Source: Athripsodes cinereus (taxonomy: Eukaryota; Arthropoda; Insecta; Trichoptera; Leptoceridae). From it: 64,000 bases of DNA. The notes under the pieces were generated by a model. That model was not told the origin of the DNA. It did not search any database and saw only the letters and a program-made list of their open reading frames with translations. The DNA is taken from positions 21,257,614 to 21,321,613 of the forward strand of contig OX388321.1 in the NCBI GenBank assembly GCA_947579605.1, in the 5' to 3' direction. The translations under genes and the position numbers were made by a program. How positions within the stretch are numbered: the first letter of the stretch is position 1; the number at the start of each line of letters is the position of its first letter. This document shows, one piece after another, positions 53,096 to 62,505 of the stretch.

Positions 53096-53168
53096 ATTTG
53101 AAATTCTACACTAAACAAATCTTGTCCAAGCCGAATGTGGCATAACATCTTAAAGAAACAAGCGTTTA

Positions 53169-53340
53169 GGTGCAAACACAAAGAAAGCAGGTTACCTGCG
53201 TCTACCGGCGTCGAGAATGGTTACATGCATTTCAATGAGCACGCACATAGTAAAAGCAGGAACGCCGATTGCGATTTACTTTGCTGGCGCTTACCGGCGC
53301 TGATCGACGCTGGCAACCTGCTTTCTTTGTGTTTGCACAC
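53169..53340. mobile_element. Harbinger-like foldback MITE (172 bp)
   Basis: Left GGTGCAAACACAAAGAAAGC and inverted right GTGTGCAAACACAAAGAAAG extend inward as AGGTTRCC and a CCGGCG/CGTCGA area. TTA lies at both sides (53166-53168 and 53341-53343). The 76-codon frame across it is a product of the palindrome. Confidence 0.8.
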
Positions 53341-54139
53341 TTATGTTCTTTTATCCATGGATTAAAAAAAAACTTGATACGTCTTTCGACTAAGAAGTCA
53401 AACCAAAACTATGATGATGACCTATAAGAAGGCGAAAGACGCCTCTTTTGTGTTCTTTTAATTAATAGTAAAATGAAAGGCTTCAGTAATCAATTTTTGA
53501 ATTCTGTTATGTACTTGTGCACTAATAATATAAATAAGATAACAAAAATGATAACACTTTTTCAATATTTAAGGTTCAAAATAATGAATTTTATTACGGC
53601 TGGCTTAATTAAAGGTATTTATTGAGGACTCATAAAAAAACATGCTCATACCTAGAAACGTAAGAAATGTATTCATGAACGGACATAAATATTTATGTGC
53701 CTAACGTGTTTCAGTTTGATAGTCCATAGCTATCAGTGTTATATTATGTAGGTCGTATACTAGGTAGGTCGATCAGAGTAGAATCAATATGAAAGTGTTG
53801 ATTGAGGAAATCACACTCCTCTCAATACATATTTCCTTTCAGAGCTATACAACATATTGTGAGATTTTAATTCAAAAACTATTTTTCATCGTTTTGGCAT
53901 TTTTTTCATATTATTATTATTTCAACGATTATCTATATTATATTACTTTTATATTTAAAATTGTGTATGACAACGGAATGGGCTATGATATAAAATAATT
54001 CGTTTAATATAATATGGACATTTATGTATAAATTGGACATTGCATTGCATACTTGTTAATTATAATTGTACTTAAATTATATTATGTATTGTCTATAGTG
54101 TTCCGTTGACTTGAAAAAATAAATAAATTAAAAGTGGGA
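53341..54139. other. No gene recognised; possible LINE tail near 54100-54130
   Basis: AT-rich. GTTCCGTTGACTTGAAAAAA then TAAATAAATTAAAAG at 54100-54134 looks like a retroposed 3' end. Confidence 0.35.
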
Positions 54140-54215
54140 TAGCACTGAAGGTATGAAACTAATATGCATGTTGTCTCCTCCATGTCAATATAAACACTAG
54201 CCATTCAGGATATAG
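54140..54215 (-). repeat. SINE-like family A fragment, minus strand
   Basis: ATATGCATGTTGTCTCCTCC, ATGTCAATATAAACACTAGC, CATTCAGGAT match the middle of the family in reverse. Confidence 0.5.
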
Positions 54216-54258
54216 ACATACTATCAGGTATACATACGTAAAGTATAAACTGCTTTAG

Positions 54259-54565
54259 TTTACCCCCACACTGTAATCCGAGTGGGGAAGACAGAGAGGA
54301 CGGAGTGCTATATACCTACCTACACCTATTCTAACACACTTCTTCTACATTCATACAATTTCTCGTACATGAAAGTCGATTTTTCTTAGTCATCGCACGA
54401 CCATTTCTGAACGTCCATCCATGATCAAGCCACGTGGCTCTCACACCCCCTCTTTCAGATACGTTCATATATCCCTTTTGTCATTCTTTCATCTACAATT
54501 CCTTCTACATATCCAAACTTTCAAACTTATTTACTCACATTCTATCTACAAGAATCCCCGTGCAT
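54259..54565 (-). pseudogene. LINE A 3' end, strongly decayed, minus strand
   Basis: TTTACCCCCACACTGTAATC, CGAGTGGGGAAGACAGAGAG, CAAGCCACGTGGCTCTCACA and CCCCCTCTTTCAGATACGTT correspond in order to the 23801-24318 copy. Many changes and small deletions. Confidence 0.6.
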
Positions 54566-55420
54566 ACCTCATCACTTTTATTCTTGATATTTTTATTGCC
54601 TTATACGACATTTTTTAAAATAGAATGGGAGACCGATTCAATAGAGCAGAAGAGCCCTTTAAATTTTCTAAAAAAGCAATGTTATTATAATATTAAGACA
54701 CTCTCACAATTGCTTTATATTTTTTAATGTCTTATCCCATTTCTTCAGATAACCGTTCTCATGTTTGATCTAATATTATTGTTATCTGTGTCATATTAAT
54801 ATATGAGATGGGTCGATGTGGGTAAAGCGTATTAATTTTGGCTGTACTTAGTATATTGTAGTGTTTATATACTAAGGAAGATCCAAAGGACAAATAATTA
54901 TGATTGAGGAGTCAATAATACTATATTGTCAATTCTTTTATTTTGGGATTGCCCTATCAAATTGAATAAACATATTATCAATAAGATTTTATTGACACGA
55001 TTTTATTGACAGTTTTGTCTATGAAATACATTTAGAGAAACCTTGGTGTTAGATTAGTAGGGATAAAGTACACTTGTTTATCTTCTCCCTAATAACAAAG
55101 AGCCTTAACAAATCTCTTGTTAATGAAGAAGATAATGTGCCAATTGAATTGAATCTTTCCAAAAAAACTATTAATACTCGTAACTTCTTGTCATTTGGAA
55201 GATTTACTTTTCCAGCGTACCGTTCATATGAATATAACAATATTACCTATTTAGAAAATGAAAACAAATATGGGGGTCATATATTTCAGTTCTCTCGCAT
55301 ATTTCTCGTTTCTCTTACGATCAAGCTTTATGTAGTTATCCATTCTCGCAATTTTTTTTTGTGGATTTTCGAGTCTCATAATACAGCAAAGCTTTACGAA
55401 GAAATGTCATTCAACATCTT
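54566..55420. other. No gene recognised
   Basis: AT-rich. The 127-codon frame at 55074-55457 runs into the foldback element, is rich in Asn/Ile/Phe and shows no family features. Probably chance. Confidence 0.4.
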
Positions 55421-55775
55421 CATAAAGCAGTGTTATTCTATATTTGAAATAATTTAAAATACGAAATAACACTGCTTTATGTTTCAATATAATGTAAACA
55501 AAGTACCTGCATACACCACAAACACGCCTAGCACTTTCTCCGTCGAACGTGTGGACATTGTAAAGGTCCAAACTTGTTCAACTTTTCCATTGCTCAGTAT
55601 TAAAACACCGCCTCCTAACATCTCTTAATAATTATATGTATATATAGGTGAATGTTTTTCTTTATGTTTCAGGATTATACTCTAGAAATATAGGTACCTT
55701 TATATGTATAGCGCTAGGCGTGTTTATGGTATACGAGTACTTTGTGTACATTATAGTGAAACACAGTTTTATTTT
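55421..55775. mobile_element. Foldback MITE with nested inverted repeats
   Basis: CATAAAGCAGTGTTATT (55421-55437) faces AATAACACTGCTTTATG (55465-55481). The second arm continues ATAATGTAAACAAAGTACCTG...AAACACGCCTAGC and faces GCTAGGCGTGTTT...GAGTACTTTGTGTACATTAT at 55713-55755, arms of about 65 bp. No coding sense. Ends not fixed. Confidence 0.6.
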
Positions 55776-55787
55776 ATATTTGTTTTG

Positions 55788-55930
55788 TTTTTAAAGATAA
55801 ATCTAGATTTAAAGTAAATCCAAATACACCCAAAACACCCTCACGGTAAACCGTAATATGATTGAGTCCTCAAAAGTGGAGTACGTCGGTAGTGGGTGAA
55901 TTCGAGCCCGGGTCTCTCGATCGAAAATTA
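55788..55930 (-). repeat. SINE B relative, diverged, minus strand
   Basis: In reverse: GATCGAGAGACCCGGGCTCG then AATTCACCCACTACCGACG (a B box) and a body ending GGATTTACTTTAAATCTAGA, ATTTATCTTTAAAAAC. The order equals SINE B but nearly half the bases differ, so this is a subfamily or an old copy. Confidence 0.5.
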
Positions 55931-55998
55931 AGATAAAATTAAAAAAAAAACACAATATGTAGTTAACTTCATATTGTGTTTTTTTTCAGTTTTATCTT
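55930..55998. repeat. Hairpin of about 29 bp arms
   Basis: AAGATAAAATTAAAAAAAAA, ACACAATATG faces CATATTGTGTTTTTTTTCAG, TTTTATCTT. Loop of about 10 bases (TAGTTAACTT). Confidence 0.75.
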
Positions 55999-56491
55999 GA
56001 AATGGACTTCCAACAAATACCCTCGGTCAACAACATTAATGACCTAGAATTTTGTTTGACAATATTTACACTTATTAAGTACTCGTAAGTCTTACTGACA
56101 CATTAAATTCAATCTTTAATTTGTCATTAATGTATTTTTTTATGAAACAGAAAAGTTGACACATAATTATATTTATGACTGTATTATGGTATGTAAAAAT
56201 AGAAAATAAATGTTGTTTTTTTTCTCTTGTTTTATATGGAGAAATGGTTTGTTTTTGTATTATTTTATGTATGGATAGTTTACAGTGCAGTATTTGCTTG
56301 TTATGAATGTGAATGTGTATATGTAGGAGATGAATGCTTTTTGTAATTGTGAATATTTTGGTATAAGATTGATATGTTTGTGAGATGTTTGCCTTAGTAC
56401 AGGTTCTACCTAGTTGGGCAGCATCAATAAAGTATGTATGTAAATTGTAATTTATTAAGTAAGAAATAAATAAATTATATCTGTTTTTTAC
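55999..56491. other. No gene recognised; possible LINE 3' UTR 56223-56450
   Basis: AT-rich. TACAGGTTCTACCTAGTTGG, GCAGCATCAATAAAGTATGT then ATGTAAATT at 56399-56448 resembles a polyadenylated end with AATAAA. Confidence 0.4.
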
Positions 56492-56697
56492 CTCATTTCT
56501 ACTTCAGATTTTGCAAGCATCCAGACGACAGAAGACGTGTCTCTCCTCGAACCAACTGCGATGAGTTGTGACAATGTGGTGCCAGCAGGTAAAGGTGGTC
56601 TTCTGGGAACTTGCCCAGTCCAAGAGGCTATTGCCAACATCTCTGGTGATTCTTTGACCAGATGTTTCTGTGTTGCGAGACGTTTACCTGAAGAATC
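56492..56697 (-). CDS. Candidate internal exon of a host gene (206 bp)
   Basis: On the minus strand TTTTATATTTTCACAG precedes GATTCTTCAGGTAAACG, and the island ends GAAGTAGAAATGAG followed by GTAAAAAAC, good 3' and 5' splice signals. One frame is open through both borders. It runs from phase 0 (DSSGKRLATQKHLVKESPEM) through LAIASWTGQVPRRPPLPAG to VGSRRDTSSVVWMLAKSEVE, leaving two bases (phase 2). The residue mix is that of a normal protein, unlike the AT-driven frames around it. I do not recognise the family. The plus strand is also open (56506-56764, after TTTCTACTTCAG), so the opposite strand is a possible alternative. No transposon terminus encloses it. Confidence 0.5.
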
Positions 56698-57009
56698 CTG
56701 TGAAAATATAAAACATAAATTAAATGAACATATCAATCTACTGCTTCGGAAATTCAAAAGTTAAATAAAAATTATTAAATAACTAGGTTAAATATAATGT
56801 GAAACATAATGAAAACTTAATAGGTATATCTATTTAGTGCTGTAAACGAATGAGGAAAAATTTTACAAGGTGGAATATTGTATGAAGAATGTAGAGGTCT
56901 GAAATAAAAGTGTGCAAAAAAAAAGTGTGCACCCTAGAATCACGTACTTTGATAATTTGTATCAAGTATGACTGAATGTGGAATAAATAAATTGCATGTT
57001 TGCATGAAA
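56698..57009. other. No gene recognised
   Basis: AT-rich. If the neighbouring island is an exon, this is intron with the pyrimidine tract at its edge. Confidence 0.4.
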
Positions 57010-57262
57010 TATTATTATTGTTATTCTAAAAATATCACCCTGCACTGAGACCATCACAGCTTTTGGCCAAAGTGGTCTCAGCAGGAAAAATGGAAAAACA
57101 AAAGAAAAAAAATGCCAAGTTAAAAAAAACCCAAAAGATATCATCAAAAAGCAACAGAATCAAAGGAGAGTCTCTATCCTGGCGATAAAGTAATTGTATG
57201 TTATGTAGAAAATATCAACATGGACATTCAAATCATTAAACATTTTTATCAATGAGGAGAAA
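57010..57262 (-). repeat. Family D repeat, most complete copy
   Basis: Starts after TTATTATTGTTATTC (its TAA-type tail in reverse) with ATCACCCTGCACTGAGACCA, GCTTTTGGCCAAAGTGGTCT, ATATCATCAAAAAGCAACAG and TCTCTATCCTGGCGATAAAG. Ends about CATTCAAATCATTAAACA. Same direction as 22857-23106 and 34345-34460. Confidence 0.6.
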
Positions 57263-58218
57263 CCGAAAAAGAAACGATGAAACATATTGCTTTGTGTAAC
57301 CTAATTTTAAAAGGTTATTTTAAGTTGTAAATTTAATTCAACATCTATTAATTATTTTAATAAATAAATAAAAAATAAAACCTCTGTCTTTGTGCCATGA
57401 GTGTTTCAAATAAGGTATCTGCTCAAAATTACACAAGTAACTATGAAATATTCAATCAAATACGAAAACCATACTTGAGAACATTGTCATTATTCTATAA
57501 CATCTGGTTCACATAATTTGACCATTTAATTTTTAGGTGGCTGATGATATCTTTTTTTAGTCAATCAGATCTCGCAAATTTGTCCCACTTTAACAGTTAT
57601 TTTCCAAGATGAAGAATTTTCTTTTCACTTATATGTAATCATAATATACTAGTAATGCAGGAAAGATACTTCTCTTAATGTTTAAGCTTTTGTATAATTG
57701 AGAGTTTTAAATGTTTGTTTACTTTATTTATATTTACAAAAACTTCTTGAAAAGTCTAATAAAAAGAAAGATTACTAAATAGCTACATATACATCTTAAA
57801 CGATAGAAATTGTAATATAAACTGTTATCAATGAAAATCCACATTCATATATATTGAATGGGGTACGATCAAAAAGTTTCCCCATTGTTGTAACTACGTT
57901 ATACAAGGAAAAGTTCAATTGAAAAACTATAACGAGTAAAGTTATTTGAACTGAGCAACGTGTAATAATTCATCGGCTCTTCGCAGAGCACAGCAACGAA
58001 AGATGTACATACTATAGATCTACATACAAATTATATACTACAGATGATGATATTGTGTTTTATTAACACTTAGTGATATACATGAGCGGTTATTATATGT
58101 CACAACACTTAAGTAGGAAATTAAACACTTAACTTTTTTGTAAAAACATACATTTTTCAAAGATAATAAACAAAAAAGTGTGTACTTTAAAAAAATGTTT
58201 TTTGATTGTTTTAAAGTA
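57263..58218. other. No gene recognised
   Basis: AT-rich. A TAATAAATAAATAAAAAATA run is at about 57357-57380. Nothing else. Confidence 0.4.
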
Positions 58219-58376
58219 GTCTACAATGCACTACCTTTACTCGATTATTTTAATCGCGATCGATTTCGGTAAACCTTTACCGATTCAATATAATATTATT
58301 TTATTATGTTTATGGTAAGGGTTTACCGAAACCGATCGCAATTTAAATAATCAAGTAACGGAAGTGCATTGAAGAA
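58219..58376. mobile_element. TA-flanked foldback MITE (158 bp)
   Basis: Left GTCTACAATGCACTACC, inverted right TTCTTCAATGCACTTCC. Inward both carry ACTCGATTATTTTAATCGCG/ACTTGATTATTTAAATTGCG and CGATCG-TTTCGGTAAACC. TA on both sides (58217-58218 and 58377-58378). Almost the whole element is two facing arms of about 70 bp. Confidence 0.75.
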
Positions 58377-58464
58377 TACCTATTGCAACATTTAAAATGC
58401 CTGAAAACTGTAACATAATTAATCCTTCTGAAATAAATAATATTAAAAAAATATTGTTAAATGT

Positions 58465-58665
58465 CAACCGGTGTGGCGCGGAGGTAACGCTCTTGCCTTT
58501 GAGTCACGAGGTCCCGGGTTCAATTTCCGGTCTGGGGGTTACATGTATATGTGTTTAGTGTATTGTATATATGTGTATCATCGCGTTAGTGCCCAAAGTA
58601 TAAAATTCACATCTTAATTTGGGACTAGCTCGATCTGTGTTAACTGTATGAATGTTATGTTTAAA
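58465..58665 (+). repeat. SINE C with clear tRNA-like head
   Basis: CCGGTGTGGCGCGGAGGTAA (A-box region), CGCTCTTGCCTTTGAGTCAC (anticodon-arm region) and CGGGTTCAATTTCCGG (B box plus T-stem) make a tRNA-like head. Then GTTACATGTATATGTGTTTA, CATCGCGTTAGTGCCCAAAG and TTAATTTGGGACTAGCTCGA form the body. It is the reference for copies at 2790, 8362, 17120 and 47200. Transcription by RNA polymerase III is inferred. Confidence 0.82.
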
Positions 58666-58699
58666 CTCCTAACAAGATGGAAAATACACAAAATGATGC

Positions 58700-58775
58700 G
58701 TGGATTAATGAAAAGAGCACTTGACTTGTAACATATAGGTGCTGGGTTCGTTTCCTACAAACGTTGCAATACAGC
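58700..58775 (+). repeat. Possible tRNA-like SINE head
   Basis: TGGATTAATGAAAAGAGCAC, CTTGACTTGTAAC and GGTGCTGGGTTCGTTTCC have the spacing of A box, anticodon arm and B box. No known body follows. Low certainty. Confidence 0.35.
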
Positions 58776-59543
58776 GATAAGTGCAGTCACCCGCTTTTAA
58801 TGCATTGATATGAGAGAATTATAAGAGAAATAAGTCGTATAACTTTGACATGGTATAAAGCGCAAAAGCCAGCCTGAATTTTCTACGCGTGCAAAAAATA
58901 TTCACATGTCACAAAGTGTTGATATAATAAAAGCCTTCTGAAAGTTCTGATTAGTTTTCAGAATAACAATTAGGTATAAAAGCCTCTTCACAACACAACC
59001 CTTCCACCCTCACCACCTCACCGAATAGCAAAGCACCAACCATTCATCGAGAGGAATTTACATCAATATCTAATGCCTACTGCCATTAGGGGTGCAAAAT
59101 TATATCGATTTATTATATATATGCATTTCAGAATTCCATTTTCACACAAATCAATCATCATCATTCATAATGTGTTCATACATTCAATTAAGATGAAATA
59201 TTTTATGTATATCGTAAAATCACCTAACAAACACGTTTTCGAAATAACTATCATAATTTACCCATCAGCTTCCTTCTAAGAACATCCTACTTAAATATGA
59301 AAATATCAAGATGGTACTTAAGTTCTTTATTAAATAATGTAATAAATCAGATATATGATAACAGATATATAATTTAATAAAACATTAATTAAAAAAGTTT
59401 TTTTGGCATCAATAAACAAGATTGTTATATGGTTGCATGTTGAATATTTGATCCTGTGGGGTCCTCGGTAAAGAAAACTTTTTTTCTTGCCAGTTTTCGA
59501 GATGAATTTATTAATAATGTCAGTAAACCAATTAATTAGAAAA
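58776..59543. other. No gene recognised
   Basis: A pyrimidine-rich patch with ACCCTTCCACCCTCACCACC is at 58999-59018. The 68-codon frame at 59073-59279 shows no family features. Confidence 0.4.
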
Positions 59544-59595
59544 CCGTTAGCCTGATGATGAGAGCGGAAGTTCTTGAAAGCCGGGTCACAAACAA
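59544..59595 (+). ncRNA. Degenerate hammerhead-like sequence
   Basis: CTGATGA (59552-59558), then T, GAGA...TCTT as a weak stem-loop, GAAA (59576-59579) and GCCGGGTC (59580-59587). The order and spacing follow the better candidate at 62046-62104, including the extra T after CTGATGA. The outer stem pairs only in part (GTT with AAC). If related, this is a decayed copy. Confidence 0.35.
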
Positions 59596-60477
59596 TATAA
59601 TCACAGTGGAAGAACTAAATAAGTGTTCCGTTTACAATAATGTAACATAACTTTCACCAAGAGCCGTCAGTCGAATATATCATAACTAGAAAGCTAGTAA
59701 AATACTCTTTATTATATTTTGTGAATGTTTGTATAAGTGAATAAAAACATTAAGTTCATGTCGAGAATCTAATTTGTATACGATATTTAGACAAAAACTT
59801 CTGAGATAAAGTAATAAAAATGTATGAAAAGGTTCAGCAATATGAAAATATTCAATCGTCCAATTTTATTGGAACTATACGCTATCAGTTCCAATATTTT
59901 TTCAGAGATTTGGAATCAGATAGATTCAAGCTCAAGTTGGACAGTATACTTGTGACTGAAATAAGAGTTCTTTTCGGAGAATTTTATCTCTAGCATATCC
60001 AGATAATATTATTGTCTTTTCTGAAGGATTCTGCGTAGTAAGAAAATACCATGGATTACCCTTTTTTAAGCAGTGAAAAACCTCACGCCTTCTTTAAGCA
60101 GAGCATCTTAATCCTAATCCTAAACCTTCTATCTTTTCCGTTCTTTTCCTTATTCATCCTAATTCCTGTTTTATTCTCTCTTTATTCTAGGTATCATTTA
60201 TTATTTTGAATTTATTTTAAGATATCCTTTACTCATTCCAAAAAATTTCTTAGTGGATAAAAATCTTTTAAATATATAAAAAAACAGTAATCCCGGAAAT
60301 AATATTTTAACTGCAAACAATTTAATCATTTTATAAGCAATCAAATCAAAATGAAATAAAGTTAACACTTCGAGAGAAGCATTATAATTAGTTCGACCTT
60401 AATAAACTCGTGAGGTTTTCAAGTGTTTGTATTAACCTTTCTATTTACCTATATCATAGCGGATAATTTTGGATAAT
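59596..60477. other. No gene recognised
   Basis: AT-rich sequence up to the mariner terminus. Confidence 0.4.
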
Positions 60478-61770
60478 GGGTTTTTCAACAAGGACTTTGT
60501 TTTTTTAAAACAAAATAAAACAAAAAAATTTGATGAAGATGATTAAAATTTTTATTGAATTACAAAGAGAAAAGTTTGGCAATTATGCATGAAAAATGAT
60601 ATCTGACAAATGTCCACCACGAGCACGCTGACAGATGTCGATTCTTTCATCAAAGTTTTTAATCACTTTTTGGCAAAATGGCGGGACTATTTCGCTAATC
60701 ACATCACGGATTTTGAGTTTTAAGGCTGCAATCGATTCGATTGGCTCCGTATAGACTCTGTCCTTAACATAGCCCCACAAAAAATAATCCAGTGGCGTTA
60801 AATCACACGATCTGGCTGGCCACTTAACAGCTGAGTTTCGTGAAATCATGCGATCGGGAAATTTGGTTTGCAATAAATTGATCGTTTCATTGGCTGTGTG
60901 ACATGTGGCACCGTTCTGTTGAAACCACATGTCAGTGATATCCACGTCATCAATAATAGGCCAAAATTGAGTTGTCAACATCTTGCGATAGCGTGATCCA
61001 TTGACCGTTACCGCATTTCCAGTCTCATCTTCGAAAAAAAACGGCCCAATCACGCCTCCAGACCACATAGCGCACCATACAGTGACACGCTGAGCATGCA
61101 ACGGCTTCTCAATAATTGCTCTAGGATTTTCAGAAGCCCAAATGCGGCAATTTTGCTTGTTGACGTACCCTGACAAGTGAAAATGGGCTTCGTCTGAAAA
61201 AATGATTTTTTCAGAAAAACCAGCGGGTTGTTCCTGAATGAATTGAGCGAATCTACGGCGATTTGAATGGTCGTTCGGCTTCAATTCCTGCACCAGTTGA
61301 ACCTTGTAAGGCTTCAAAGCCAAATCCTTACGCAAAATTCGCCATGTGGTGGTTTTGGATAACCCCAATTGTCGAGAACGTCGAGGAATTGACAAATTTG
61401 GATCTGCTTCAACACTGTGGCTCACGGCTGCGATGTTTTCAGTTGAACGACCCGGTCGTACACGCGTTGGTGTTAACACATTTTGTATCGAGCCTGTCGA
61501 CTCAAATTTAGCGACCAAATTCTTAAAAGCGGTCTCAGAAGGACGATTATGTTGTCCGAAAATATCACGAATTTGACGAAATGTCACTTTAGCAGAACCA
61601 CCATTTTCATAATGGATTTTAATTATTTTAATGCGATTTTCAAGCGAAATTGAATTCATTGCAACAATTGCCAATGCATCCACTACGAATACGTCAAAAA
61701 ATTAAATGTCAAAACTATCATGTTGCTGGTGTTGCCACAATTAAAAAACAAAGTTCTTGTTGAACAACCC
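60478..61770 (-). mobile_element. Mariner-type DD41D transposon (1.29 kb)
   Basis: Inverted ends GGGTTTTTCAACAAGGACTT (60478 on) and GGGTTGTTCAACAAGAACTT (reverse from 61770) share about 28 bases with few differences. They enclose one transposase gene on the minus strand. TA dinucleotides lie 2 and 3 bases outside (60474-60475 and 61774-61775). Because of the one-base offset I do not call an exact duplication. Size and layout match mariner/Tc1. Confidence 0.88.
60583..61683 (-). CDS. Mariner (DD41D, rosa-like) transposase, second catalytic Asp replaced by Asn
   Basis: 366 codons without interruption. A more usual start may be the Met at residue 9 (MNSISLENRIKIIKIHYENG). The N-terminal half carries two helix-turn-helix units for terminus binding (VTFRQIRDIFGQHNRPSETA near 33-52, and LSIPRRSRQLGLSKTTTWRI near 97-116). 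The catalytic domain has FSDEAHFHLSGYVN with Asp164, then WFQQNGATCH where position 257 is Asn (AAC), then LTPLDYFLWGYVKDRVY with Asp299. There are 41 residues between 257 and 299, hence DD41D, the spacing of the rosa group of insect mariners. Family members have QQDGA at this place. The second metal-binding Asp is therefore lost by what would be a single G-to-A change, and cleavage activity is not expected although terminus binding could remain. Confidence 0.92.
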   Translation of the reverse strand: MDALAIVAMNSISLENRIKIIKIHYENGGSAKVTFRQIRDIFGQHNRPSETAFKNLVAKFESTGSIQNVLTPTRVRPGRSTENIAAVSHSVEADPNLSIPRRSRQLGLSKTTTWRILRKDLALKPYKVQLVQELKPNDHSNRRRFAQFIQEQPAGFSEKIIFSDEAHFHLSGYVNKQNCRIWASENPRAIIEKPLHAQRVTVWCAMWSGGVIGPFFFEDETGNAVTVNGSRYRKMLTTQFWPIIDDVDITDMWFQQNGATCHTANETINLLQTKFPDRMISRNSAVKWPARSCDLTPLDYFLWGYVKDRVYTEPIESIAALKLKIRDVISEIVPPFCQKVIKNFDERIDICQRARGGHLSDIIFHA

Positions 61771-62045
61771 TTTTAAAAACTCTTTTAGCAACCATAGTTT
61801 AAAATTATTACATACACACACATACCGACCAACTTTGACAGCACTGGAAGCAATAGAAATTAATAAAAATAATAACTCGACTTAAACAGCTATAATAATC
61901 TTCCGAATTCGTCTCCCTTACTACAACTATTCCCCATCTCATATTGCAAGAACTCCACGCCTGAAACCAACATGACCCCGCCTACCCCTACACCCTCACT
62001 GTAAATCCTAACGAACTTTTGTATTTGTTTTGTTTAATTCAGTAT

Positions 62046-62104
62046 AGATCAGCACCTGATGATGCGAACTCGGAGTCCGCGAAACCGGTCGTGCGTTAGT
62101 CTTA
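62046..62104 (+). ncRNA. Candidate type I hammerhead ribozyme
   Basis: Core CTGATGA is at 62056-62062 and GAAA at 62081-62084. Between them GCG-A-ACT-CGG-AGT-C-CGC forms helix II with one A/C mismatch. ACC/GGT (62084-62089) forms a minimal helix III, with the expected cleavage site after C in GGTC (62090). Helix I pairs GCAC (62052-62055) with GTGC (62091-62094), extended past an internal loop by AGAT/GTCT. An extra T (62063) sits between the core and helix II. Short-helix-III hammerheads are known in Penelope-like and other retroelements and act as dimers. Whether this belongs to such an element is inference. Confidence 0.6.
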
Positions 62105-62279
62105 CTCAACAGTAACACAAAACAAAATAATAATAAATATTTATTTTATTTTATTTGATAATTTAATATTATATAAAGCTAAAGCTCTCTCAGTGAGCAT
62201 TTATAATCTTTCAGGATGTGGTAATCATACTTTGAAATACGAAGTTATCATTGGTTTGTAAGAGAGAATTTTGAAGCCT

Positions 62280-62400
62280 TCGCTATGTCTCCTGGTAGCT
62301 TAATTTGACAAATCAGACCTCGCGAAAATGATAAGTTAAGGGTTCAAGTCTTGTCTGGGGCACTACTAAATAAGGTTGTCTTTCAAAGTCTAATATGACA
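62280..62400 (+). repeat. Possible tRNA-like SINE head
   Basis: CCTGGTAGCTTAATTTGACA, then AGGGTTCAAGTCTTGTCTGG, resemble A- and B-box regions with proper spacing. No family body recognised. Confidence 0.35.
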
Positions 62401-62424
62401 GTTTCATCTGAAAATTTTATATTT

Positions 62425-62505
62425 AATGAATGTCATATATACAACGTTCTCTCTGTAACAAAATTTTGTGTCACAAAGAGAACGAGAACGTTGTATTCAT
62501 TCATT
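62425..62505. repeat. Short foldback repeat
   Basis: AATGAATG-TCATATA-TACAACGTTCTC faces GAGAACGTTGTATTCATTCATT around a TGTAACAAAATTTTGTGTCA centre, about 80 bp in all. It may be a tiny MITE. Confidence 0.7.

Noticed and set aside
53135..53365. 76-codon frame with balanced composition
   Set aside because: It spans the two arms of a 172 bp Harbinger-like foldback element, which explains both its openness and its composition.
55074..55457. 127-codon plus-strand frame
   Set aside because: Composition follows AT content (Asn, Ile, Phe, Lys), and the 3' part lies within a foldback repeat.
56506..56764. Plus-strand reading of the exon-like island at 56.5 kb (FASIQTTEDVSLLEPTA...)
   Set aside because: An acceptor-like TTTCTACTTCAG is present, but the frame ends in a stop with no donor or polyadenylation signal close by. 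The minus strand has good signals on both sides. Kept only as an alternative.
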